DNA of 64,000 nt, taken from the NCBI RefSeq assembly GCF_042683565.1, contig NZ_JBHUJW010000041.1, positions 62,001 through 126,000 of the forward strand, given 5' to 3'. The translations under genes and the position numbers were made by a program. The notes below the pieces were generated by a model that worked only from the letters and a program-made list of their open reading frames with translations, searched no databases and was not told where the DNA came from. Position 1 is the first letter of the stretch. The number at the start of each line of letters is the position of its first letter. This stretch comes from Brevibacillus sp042683565 (lineage in GTDB: Bacteria > Bacillota > Bacilli > Brevibacillales > Brevibacillaceae). Positions 57,822 to 64,000 of the stretch are shown piece by piece.

Positions 57822-58392
57822 ATCTATCGTAGTTTCAGACACAGATGTCCTCGTTCACATAATTCATGGTAATATCTTTCGTGTTCTTGTACCAGCAGTC
57901 ATTGAAGAAATCTACATTCCGCCAAAAGTAGAAGAAGAACTTAAACTAAGAGGTGTGCATACCCAATTATTTTATTACTTGAACGAAGGGAATTGGGTAA
58001 AAAGAACAGCGGATAAATGGGCATCCATGTCTGATCATGATAGAAAGGAACTACAACGAGTAAAAAAAGAAATGCGAGCAGTTCTAGACCCAGGGGAACT
58101 TGAGTGTTATGCGTATTCAGTTGGGTTGGGGATAGATGGAATTATTAGCGATGATGGTGATGCTCGAAAGAAAATTAGCGAAGAAACCAATGGCAAAAAG
58201 ATTGTGCTCAATTTTGCGCAATTACTGTTACTTGGAGTTAAATTAGACAAATTTAGTTTAAGTGAAGCCGAACAGTACTTTCAAAATGTGATAAGAGCGA
58301 ATCGATTACATAACTTCAATCCGTTCCCGCAGCAAGTACAGATTTTCGATTCAATCACCATACAGCATCCATGGGTTCAGCAATTCTTGTAG
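57814..58392 (+). CDS. PIN-like domain protein, third gene of the island
   Basis: 192 residues if started at TTG 57814, with GGAAGTGG upstream. The fold shows the acidic pattern of PIN nucleases: Asp-9/Asp-11 in MNKSIVVSDTDVLVHIIHG, a middle PPKVEEELKLRG, DPGELECYAYSVGLGIDG and ISDDGDARKKI. It resembles PIN toxins near DUF3368/DUF4411. A C-terminal extension of about 45 residues has aromatic motifs (YFQNVIRANRLHNFNPFPQQ). It is likely an Mg-dependent RNase; the linked XRE and peptidase genes suggest a toxin under control. No separate small antitoxin is visible. Confidence 0.75.
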   Translation: MNKSIVVSDTDVLVHIIHGNIFRVLVPAVIEEIYIPPKVEEELKLRGVHTQLFYYLNEGNWVKRTADKWASMSDHDRKELQRVKKEMRAVLDPGELECYAYSVGLGIDGIISDDGDARKKISEETNGKKIVLNFAQLLLLGVKLDKFSLSEAEQYFQNVIRANRLHNFNPFPQQVQIFDSITIQHPWVQQFL

Positions 58393-58478
58393 TCTCATCG
58401 GAAAAAGAACGAAAAAATGAGTGATATGTCTGTCAACAATTTGGAACTTCATTGTACATAACGGGTCGAGAAAAGCAG

Positions 58479-58525
58479 AGGGCGTCCCTCAGCCGTTTTT
58501 ACGGCTTCGGGACAGCCCCTTTTTT
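58479..58525. repeat. convergent-gene hairpin repeat, copy 4 (divergent)
   Basis: AGGGCGTCCC, then AGCCG/CGGCT inner stem, GGGACAGCCCC and TTTTTT. The architecture is the same as copies 1-3 but the inner stem sequence is different. It lies between the convergent PIN-like and MFS genes and marks the right edge of the AT-rich island. Confidence 0.65.
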
Positions 58526-58536
58526 GTTCGGTGCCA

Positions 58537-59706
58537 TTACGCCTGCGCGCTCGGCTCCGGCAAACGCTTGTAGCTGGTGCGGAACCAGAGCAGGATGACC
58601 ACCATCAGCGCGCCGCCCAAGAGGAACGGGCCGCTGGAGGTGAACTGGTATACGGCGCCGCCTGCGAGCGGGCCGAGAATGCGTCCCAGGCTGTCCATCG
58701 AGCTGATTGCCCCTGTCGTGACGCCTTGCCCTTGGGTCGTGCGGTGCGTGATCATTGCAGTCGCCGTCGCGCGGATCATGCCTTGCCCGGCCCCAAAGAG
58801 GGAGAGGATCAGGGCCAGCACCCAAAAGTTGCCAGACAGCGGGATGGCGAAAAAGCCGATGCCGTACAATACGATCCCCAGTGTCAAAACAGCCGCTTCC
58901 CCCATTTTCTTGACCATTCTGCCGATCAATCCGCCCTGCACCATGGCGGCGATGATGCCCATGACGAGGAACATGTAACCCAGGTCTCTGGAGGTAAAGC
59001 CGTACAAATCGTTGATGTACAGGGCGAACGTCGTCTCCAGCCCGGAAAAGGCGAACGAGACGACGAACAGGATGGCGTACAGCAAGGACAGGGAGCCAAA
59101 CAGGGAAACGAGCGGATTTCCCTTGCGCTGCCTGGCTTGTCCCGTCCGCTTTTCGGGCGGCAGACTCTCCGGCAGGGCGAACAGGATCACGAAGAAGGTG
59201 AGCAGGGCGACGAACCCGGACGCGAAAAAGGGCACTGCGAATCCGTATCCGCTCAACAGTCCGCCGATGACGGGACCGAAGACAAAGCTGAGGCCGGTGC
59301 CCGCGCCGATCACGCCCATGCCTTTGGCGCGCTCTTCCGGCGGAAACAGGTCCGCGACCATCGCCGTTACCGTAGGCATGGCTGCGGCGGAGACGATCCC
59401 GCCGACGATCCGGTAAAACAGCATGGCGGAATAACTCTCGGCCAATCCAAACAGGATAAACGTGATGGAAAAACCGAGCAATCCGAAGGCCACGAGCGGC
59501 TTTCGCCCGATGCGATCCGAGAGCGCCCCCCAGACGGGAGCAAACACCAGCTGCATGATATTGTAGCTGGCAAAGAGAACGCCTATTTGCAAGGATGATG
59601 CGCCCAGCCTTTCCGCAAAGTACGGCAGGATCGGAATGATGATGCCAAAGCCCAGCATGGTGAGAAAAGCAATCAAGAACAAGAGGGCAAGGTGCTTCTT
59701 ATTCAT
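58537..59706 (-). CDS. MFS transporter, DHA1 (12-TM, TetA/Bmr-like) family
   Basis: 389 residues, ATG 59706 after AGAGGTA. Motif A is clear between helices 2 and 3 (APVWGALSDRIGRKPLV) and motif C in helix 5 (GAGTGLSFVFGPVIGG), which mark it as an antiporter of the DHA1 drug-export group. The first helix LLFLIAFLTMLGFGIIIPILPYF is classic for TetA/Bmr/YfiS-like proteins. The actual substrate is unknown. Monocistronic. Confidence 0.88.
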   Translation of the reverse strand: MNKKHLALLFLIAFLTMLGFGIIIPILPYFAERLGASSLQIGVLFASYNIMQLVFAPVWGALSDRIGRKPLVAFGLLGFSITFILFGLAESYSAMLFYRIVGGIVSAAAMPTVTAMVADLFPPEERAKGMGVIGAGTGLSFVFGPVIGGLLSGYGFAVPFFASGFVALLTFFVILFALPESLPPEKRTGQARQRKGNPLVSLFGSLSLLYAILFVVSFAFSGLETTFALYINDLYGFTSRDLGYMFLVMGIIAAMVQGGLIGRMVKKMGEAAVLTLGIVLYGIGFFAIPLSGNFWVLALILSLFGAGQGMIRATATAMITHRTTQGQGVTTGAISSMDSLGRILGPLAGGAVYQFTSSGPFLLGGALMVVILLWFRTSYKRLPEPSAQA

Positions 59707-59893
59707 GGAAGATACCTCTTTTCACACAGAATCAGATTGCCAGAAACATTGCTTGCATTTTCCACCTTACGTGAAGGGTGGGGCGAAGTCAAGCGAGCGA
59801 AATGGTCAGGCTCTTCCCTTGCGTGCTATAATAGAAAAGAAAAAGAATTGCACTGAAAGTTGTCAAGTATATATTCATGAGGTGTTTATCAAC

Positions 59894-60292
59894 ATGTCTA
59901 CCGCAATGCTATACTACCTGGCCTGGCAAGAAGACGACTGGCTGGATGAGATTCTCGACCGTTTCCCCGAGGTGAACGCGCTGGTCCCGACGGCGAAAAC
60001 GTTCGAGCAGCTGGCTAAAGCGCGCAAGTTGGGCGAGGTAAATCGCGCTGTGCTGGTGCTGAACGCAGCGCACGAGCAGGAGCGTACGCGAGAGTTTTTG
60101 CAGCTCTGCATGGCCGATCCGCTCCTGTCAACAGATCCGCTCTATATCGTCGGGTTGAAACCGGAAGAAGAGGGGGCGTGGCAAGAAGCGTATCCGAGCG
60201 CGAAGATCATCGTGATTACCGGCTTTGCTGTCGAGTTTGACTACGATGCCGTCCTCGCCAGGATGGAAACCGATCTGGAGGGAGAACAGTGA
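59894..60292 (+). CDS. hypothetical protein upstream of yqgQ
   Basis: 132 residues from ATG 59894, after GAGGTG; the long frame upstream is a shadow. It starts MSTAMLYYLAWQEDDWLDEIL and is soluble, acidic, with alternating strands and helices (RAVLVLNAAHEQERTREFLQ, DPLYIVGLKPEEEG, AKIIVITGFAVEFDYDAVL). The GTGA overlap couples it to the YqgQ gene. No family is recognised. Confidence 0.6.
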   Translation: MSTAMLYYLAWQEDDWLDEILDRFPEVNALVPTAKTFEQLAKARKLGEVNRAVLVLNAAHEQERTREFLQLCMADPLLSTDPLYIVGLKPEEEGAWQEAYPSAKIIVITGFAVEFDYDAVLARMETDLEGEQ

Positions 60293-60492
60293 ATGCTCGC
60301 CCGAGTGATTTCGACTTAAAAGCGTTTCTGCACCGCTTTGGCCTGTTTGTTTATACAGGGGACCCCGAGGGGGATCTGCTCCTGATCGAGGATGAGATAC
60401 GGGAGATGTACGAATTGAATGTCATTGACAGGGAAGAGTTTCTGGAGGCGATGTCTGCTGTGCGCAGCAAGCGCAAGGCAGAAGAGCGATGA
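60289..60492 (+). CDS. YqgQ-like protein (DUF910)
   Basis: 67 residues from GTG 60289, inside the previous stop, with GGAGGGAG upstream. Conserved DUF910 pattern: SDFDLKAFLHRFGLFVYTGDPEGDLLLIEDEIREMYELNVID. Bacillus YqgQ lies beside the glucokinase gene; here no glcK follows. A small three-helix protein thought to bind nucleic acid; function unproven. Confidence 0.82.
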   Translation: MNARPSDFDLKAFLHRFGLFVYTGDPEGDLLLIEDEIREMYELNVIDREEFLEAMSAVRSKRKAEER

Positions 60493-60551
60493 GCGGATGA
60501 ACGTGTTTGCTGACCATGGCAGGAGCGGTGGCGGTAAGCACGTTTTTTTCG

Positions 60552-60595
60552 TTCAGAAATTATTCAGAAATCCTTTAGAAATTCTTAAATCTTTC
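60552..60595 (+). promoter_or_regulatory. four 11-bp-phased repeats upstream of the DedA-like gene
   Basis: TTCAGAAATTA (60552), TTCAGAAATCC (60563), TTTAGAAATTC (60574) and TTAAATCTTTC (60585) follow each other with an exact 11-base period. Direct repeats at this period are the hallmark of OmpR/PhoP-type response regulator sites. They end 64 bases before the start codon. Confidence 0.6.
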
Positions 60596-60658
60596 TCTCC
60601 CTTTTTGAAAGGTTTCTCCGGTAGCATGAATGCAAGGCAGCCGGAGGAGGGATCAATC

Positions 60659-61267
60659 GTGGAGCCAGCAGGATCGTTTGCCGCTTTCATCGCGGTGGTC
60701 GAGGCAATGACAGGGAAGCTGATACCGGATGAGCTCGTCGTGTTGACCGCAGGAGCAGAAGCGGCGCAATCCGCCATGCACATCGGACAGTCGTTTGCCG
60801 CCGCATACGCCGCCGTAGCGCTGGTGCTGACCGCTTGCTACTTGCTGGGCGCGCTGGTCGGGGGAGTGCTTCGGTCCAATTTCCACCCTGGCAGAGGGAG
60901 CGGGCACACACCATTTCGCATCCCTTTTGCAGGGTGGATGCTGTGCCTTGGGGTGTTCTTTCCCGTCGCGCGACACCTGCTTCCCTTTTGGGCAGGTGTC
61001 CACCGGTTTGACTTGCGCCGCTGCCTGCTGTACGTTTTGCCGAGCAGCTTCCTATGGACCGCCCATTATTTTTTTGCGGGCTACTGGCTGTCTGACAAGG
61101 TGGATCTGCTCCAGGCAGCGATCTACCCCTACAGCAAAATCTCGTTGACGGGCCTCCTCTGTATCGCGGTACTGTACGTGCTGGTACGGCAACTGCGGCG
61201 GACGGGGGGCTGGCTCCCCTCTGAAGAAGGAGCCGCGGGAAACGAAAAAAGAAGCGAGTACGAATAA
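60659..61267 (+). CDS. DedA/VTT-like membrane protein
   Basis: 202 residues from GTG 60659, eight bases after GGAGGAGGG; an ATG at 60626 and an open frame further back have no good site. Four or more hydrophobic segments: AAYAAVALVLTACYLLGALVGGVL, GWMLCLGVFFPVARHLLPFWAGVHRF, LLYVLPSSFLWTAHYFFAGYW and LTGLLCIAVLYVLV. The R-x-L-P-F-x-A-G motif in helix 2 and the overall order resemble DedA proteins, some of which flip undecaprenyl phosphate or support envelope homeostasis. It is somewhat short for DedA. Confidence 0.65.
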   Translation: MEPAGSFAAFIAVVEAMTGKLIPDELVVLTAGAEAAQSAMHIGQSFAAAYAAVALVLTACYLLGALVGGVLRSNFHPGRGSGHTPFRIPFAGWMLCLGVFFPVARHLLPFWAGVHRFDLRRCLLYVLPSSFLWTAHYFFAGYWLSDKVDLLQAAIYPYSKISLTGLLCIAVLYVLVRQLRRTGGWLPSEEGAAGNEKRSEYE

Positions 61268-61304
61268 GCCCCTGCAGGAAGTGAAGAATCGCGCAGGGGC
61301 TTTC
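61268..61304 (+). terminator. terminator after the DedA-like gene
   Basis: GCCCCTGC pairs with GCAGGGGC, followed by TTTC. It begins at the stop codon. Confidence 0.75.
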
Positions 61305-61394
61305 GCATGTTTGTGCGAGTGCGAAACAGACGATTGCTGCCCAAGTGCCGCAGCAATCCGGATGCGAGCTGTGATTAAGCTGCCGAGCCGTTTT

Positions 61395-61550
61395 TCAGCC
61401 TTTCTCGGGACGGTGATTTTCCGCAGCTTTCTTGCGGAGTTTTTCGCGGTTTTTTTTCAATGCGGGAGAGCTCGCCATGGCCGAAAACAGCATGCCGAAC
61501 CCTGCCAGGGCAAGAACGATTCCGATAATCAGATAGATGGTAGATGTCAT
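61395..61550 (-). CDS. small single-pass membrane protein
   Basis: 51 residues starting MTSTIYLIIGIVLALAGFGMLF at ATG 61550, after TAGGAGG. One N-terminal membrane helix is followed by a very basic cytoplasmic tail (ALKKNREKLRKKAAENHRPEKG). No family recognised. It is divergent from transketolase. Confidence 0.6.
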   Translation of the reverse strand: MTSTIYLIIGIVLALAGFGMLFSAMASSPALKKNREKLRKKAAENHRPEKG

Positions 61551-61683
61551 GAAGGTGTGCCTCCTAATTTCACGAGCAGACATGCTTGTATGGGGGGAAC
61601 TATGCTATAATTGGGCAGTATGTTTCATCCGTTGAGCTGTACACACAAAACTGTTTTCCAAAAAGCAAGGGGGATTTAGCGAG

Positions 61684-63690
61684 ATGACTCAGCAAACGTC
61701 TGTTGATCAACTGTCGATTAATACGATCCGCACATTGGCGATCGATGCGATCGAAAAGGCCAATTCCGGCCATCCAGGCATGCCGATGGGGGCAGCTCCG
61801 ATGGCGCATGTCCTGTGGAGCCGCTTCATGAAAGTAAATCCGGGCAATCCGAAATGGATCGACCGCGACCGGTTCGTCCTCTCGGCAGGACACGGCTCAA
61901 TGCTATTATACTCGATGTTGCATCTGATGAAATACGATGTTTCTCTGGAAGACTTACATAACTTCCGCCAGTGGGGCAGCAAAACGCCGGGTCACCCGGA
62001 ATTCGGCCACACACCGGGCGTCGATGCGACGACAGGTCCGCTGGGCCAGGGAATTGCGATGGCAGTCGGGATGGCAATGGCGGAAAAGCATCTGGCAGCC
62101 GTGTACAACCGCGACAACTTCGACATCGTGAACCACTACACGTACGTCATCTGCGGCGACGGCGACCTGATGGAAGGCGTGTCGAGCGAGGCGTCTTCCC
62201 TGGCGGCACATCTGAAGCTGGGCAAAATGATCGTGCTCTACGATTCCAACGACATCTCCCTCGACGGCGAGCTCTCCCGCTCATTCTCGGAAAATGTGGC
62301 GCAGCGTTATCAGGCGTACGGCTGGCAATATTTGCGCGTGGAAGACGGCAATGACCTGGCAGCGATCGAAAAGGCGATCGCCGAGGCCAAACAGGATCTG
62401 GACCGGCCGACCTTGATCGAAGTTAAAACCGTCATCGGCTACGGCAGTCCGAACAAAGGCGGCTCCAACGCATCCCACGGTGCGCCGCTGGGCAAGGAAG
62501 AAGTGAAGCTGACCAAGCAAAACTACGGCTGGAACCACGAAAGCGAATTCCACGTACCGGATGAAGTAGCCGAGTTTTACGCGAAGCTGGCGGAGCAAGG
62601 GGGAAAGGCGGAAGCGGCATGGCGCGACCTGTTTGCGGCATACGCCAAAGCGTATCCGGAGCTGGCGCAGCAATTCCAGACAGCCGCAGAGGGTGAACTG
62701 CCTGCAGGCTGGGACAGCAACATGCCGAAGTACGAAGCGGGAGCCAAGCTGGCTACGCGCGTCGCGTCCGGCAATGCGATCAACGCGCTGGCGGGCACGA
62801 TTCCGTTCTTCCTGGGCGGTTCTGCCGACCTGGCTCACTCCAACAACACCGTGATCAAAGAAGCAGGCAACTTCCTGCCGGGCAGCTACGACGGCCGCAA
62901 CATCTGGTTCGGTGTCCGCGAATTTGCGATGGGTGCTGCCCTGAACGGGATGGCTTTGCACGGTGGCGTGAAAGTATACGGCGGTACGTTCTTCGTGTTC
63001 TCCGACTACGTCCGTCCGGCGATCCGTTTGTCCGCGCTGATGAAGCAACCGGTCGTGTACGTGTTTACGCATGATTCCATCGCTGTTGGCGAAGACGGAC
63101 CGACGCACGAGCCGATCGAACAGCTCGCTTCCTTGCGCGCCATGCCTGGCTTGACGGTTTTGCGCCCGGCGGATGCCGTCGAGACGAACGAGGCGTGGAA
63201 ATACGCCGTGTCCCGCACGGACGAGCCAGTGGTGCTCGTGCTCACTCGCCAAAACCTGCCTGTCCTGCCGGAGACGATCGAGAAAGCGGCAGAAGGCGTC
63301 ACCAAAGGAGCGTACGTGCTGGCAGACGCTCCGAGCGGCAACCCGCAGCTCATCCTGCTCGCGACCGGCTCCGAGGTCTCCCTCGTCATGCAAGCCCGTG
63401 AACAGCTGCAATCCCGCGGCATCGAGACGCGCGTCGTGTCCATGCCAAGCTGGAACCTGTTCGAGCGCCAGAGCAAGGAATATCGCGATTCCGTCATTCC
63501 ACCGACCGTCAAGGCGCGTGTAGCCGTGGAAATGGGCTCTCCGCTCGGTTGGGAGCGCTACGCGGGAGATAGCGGCACGGTGATCGCCATCAACCACTTC
63601 GGCGCATCCGCCCCAGGCGAGCGCATCATGAAGGAATACGGCTTCACCGTGGAAAACGTCGTGGCAGAGGCAGAAAAGCTGCTCAAGTGA
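61684..63690 (+). CDS. tkt: transketolase
   Basis: 668 residues, the usual length, ATG 61684 after AAGGGGG. Domain 1 carries SGHPGMPMGAAPMAHVLWSRFM, the ThDP/Mg motif GDGDLMEGVSSEASSLAAHLKLGKMIVLYDSN and GHDA-like HT-P-GVDATTGPLGQG. The pyrimidine domain has the catalytic Glu region FGVREFAMGAALNGMA and HDSIAVGEDGPTHEPIEQLASLRAMP. A C-terminal domain completes it. It moves two-carbon ketol units in the non-oxidative pentose phosphate pathway, giving ribose- and erythrose-phosphates. Single gene. Confidence 0.97.
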   Translation: MTQQTSVDQLSINTIRTLAIDAIEKANSGHPGMPMGAAPMAHVLWSRFMKVNPGNPKWIDRDRFVLSAGHGSMLLYSMLHLMKYDVSLEDLHNFRQWGSKTPGHPEFGHTPGVDATTGPLGQGIAMAVGMAMAEKHLAAVYNRDNFDIVNHYTYVICGDGDLMEGVSSEASSLAAHLKLGKMIVLYDSNDISLDGELSRSFSENVAQRYQAYGWQYLRVEDGNDLAAIEKAIAEAKQDLDRPTLIEVKTVIGYGSPNKGGSNASHGAPLGKEEVKLTKQNYGWNHESEFHVPDEVAEFYAKLAEQGGKAEAAWRDLFAAYAKAYPELAQQFQTAAEGELPAGWDSNMPKYEAGAKLATRVASGNAINALAGTIPFFLGGSADLAHSNNTVIKEAGNFLPGSYDGRNIWFGVREFAMGAALNGMALHGGVKVYGGTFFVFSDYVRPAIRLSALMKQPVVYVFTHDSIAVGEDGPTHEPIEQLASLRAMPGLTVLRPADAVETNEAWKYAVSRTDEPVVLVLTRQNLPVLPETIEKAAEGVTKGAYVLADAPSGNPQLILLATGSEVSLVMQAREQLQSRGIETRVVSMPSWNLFERQSKEYRDSVIPPTVKARVAVEMGSPLGWERYAGDSGTVIAINHFGASAPGERIMKEYGFTVENVVAEAEKLLK

Positions 63691-63719
63691 CGACCCATAT
63701 CCCCTATATTGAAGAAACG

Positions 63720-63752
63720 GCCTATCTTCCGGATTCGGGAGATAGGCTTTTT
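63720..63752 (+). terminator. terminator after tkt
   Basis: GCCTATCT-CC pairs with GG-GATAGGC, followed by TTTTT. Confidence 0.82.
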
Positions 63753-64000
63753 CCAGTACTATGAAGCCACAAACAGGCAAAACGGTGGTAGTATAGGAAC
63801 CATTGACAGGAGAGGTGCCGCACTGCGCCAATTTAAGGCAGGCAAATGCGGCCGCCCACTCCAGATTTTTTCCGCCATCCCAGGTTTCCTGATGACAAAC
63901 CGCAGCGAGTGTGGAATGATAGACACGTGCCAAAGGCCAGAAACTTTTTTCAAAAGTAACCGTCTATAACATGTGTGGGGGAGCGAGAAACCAGGAGGTA
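63753..64000 (+). promoter_or_regulatory. upstream region of a gene starting beyond the window
   Basis: No gene is seen here. A TATAAC (63964-63969) may be a -10. The window ends in CCAGGAGGTA, a strong ribosome-binding site, so a coding sequence very probably starts within a few bases of the right edge. Confidence 0.5.

Noticed and set aside
56521..58478. Prophage or integrative element remnant around the XRE-ImmA genes
   Set aside because: XRE/ImmA pairs also occur in ICEBs1-type elements, but there is no integrase, attachment repeat, capsid or conjugation gene nearby, so I keep it as a small island only.

Overview
The window looks like chromosome of an aerobic, endospore-forming, S-layer-bearing Firmicute of the Paenibacillaceae, most likely Brevibacillus. 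That is inference from gene content, not a database match. The basis is: moderately high GC with strong GGAGG-type ribosome sites and frequent GTG/TTG starts, an SLH-domain surface protein, a YheC-type spore-coat ATP-grasp gene, a YjcZ-type sporulation miniprotein, the small alarmone synthetase RelQ, YfkK/YqgQ-type small genes, and two chemoreceptor-type proteins. Most of the window is ordinary core genome. No transposase, integrase or CRISPR array was found.

Layout. 0-8 kb: small unknown genes, a tRNA-Arg/Pro/Leu operon, two overlapping dynamin-like GTPase genes (together the size of DynA) and an SLH protein. 7-16 kb: a GNAT gene divergent from a MocR/PdxR-type regulator with direct-repeat operators, a lipoprotein, a cold-shock protein, the thyA-folA pair, an M20 amidohydrolase, YheC and citramalate synthase. 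16-31 kb: a DHA2 efflux pump, YfkK, a long U32 peptidase-family protein, a TetR regulator, an ArgA-like acetyltransferase behind a candidate ARG box, a chemoreceptor, relQ-pepV, a DEAD-box helicase with an upstream ORF, a collapsed Lrp gene beside a LysE exporter, and an RsmF-type methylase. 31-48 kb: a membrane protein with a soluble chemoreceptor, a secreted protein, a methyltransferase, HppD, then a likely pyruvate circuit (LytS/LytT-type two-component system, CstA transporter, YbdD-like partner), inositol monophosphatase, GH15 glucoamylase, a POT peptide transporter and a nitroreductase behind a Fur-box-like site. 48-56 kb: a polar amino-acid (cystine-type) ABC transporter with two tandem binding proteins, an AEC transporter, a PrcB-like secreted protein and an ABC-F ATPase with an attenuator-like leader. 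56.5-58.4 kb: an AT-rich three-gene island, XRE regulator / ImmA-IrrE metallopeptidase / PIN-like protein. 58.5-64 kb: an MFS pump, YqgQ, a DedA-like membrane protein behind four 11-bp-phased repeats, and transketolase.

The most noteworthy items are: (1) the AT-rich XRE-ImmA-PIN island with interlocked genes, a plausible self-regulating toxin-antitoxin or defence module; (2) a long leader before the ABC-F gene with promoter, upstream ORF, mutually exclusive hairpins and an intrinsic terminator; (3) a dispersed hairpin repeat found four times, each time between two convergent genes; (4) small gene remnants missed by ORF length cut-offs: a fabF 3' end, an Lrp gene with its middle deleted in frame, and a frameshifted coiled-coil gene.
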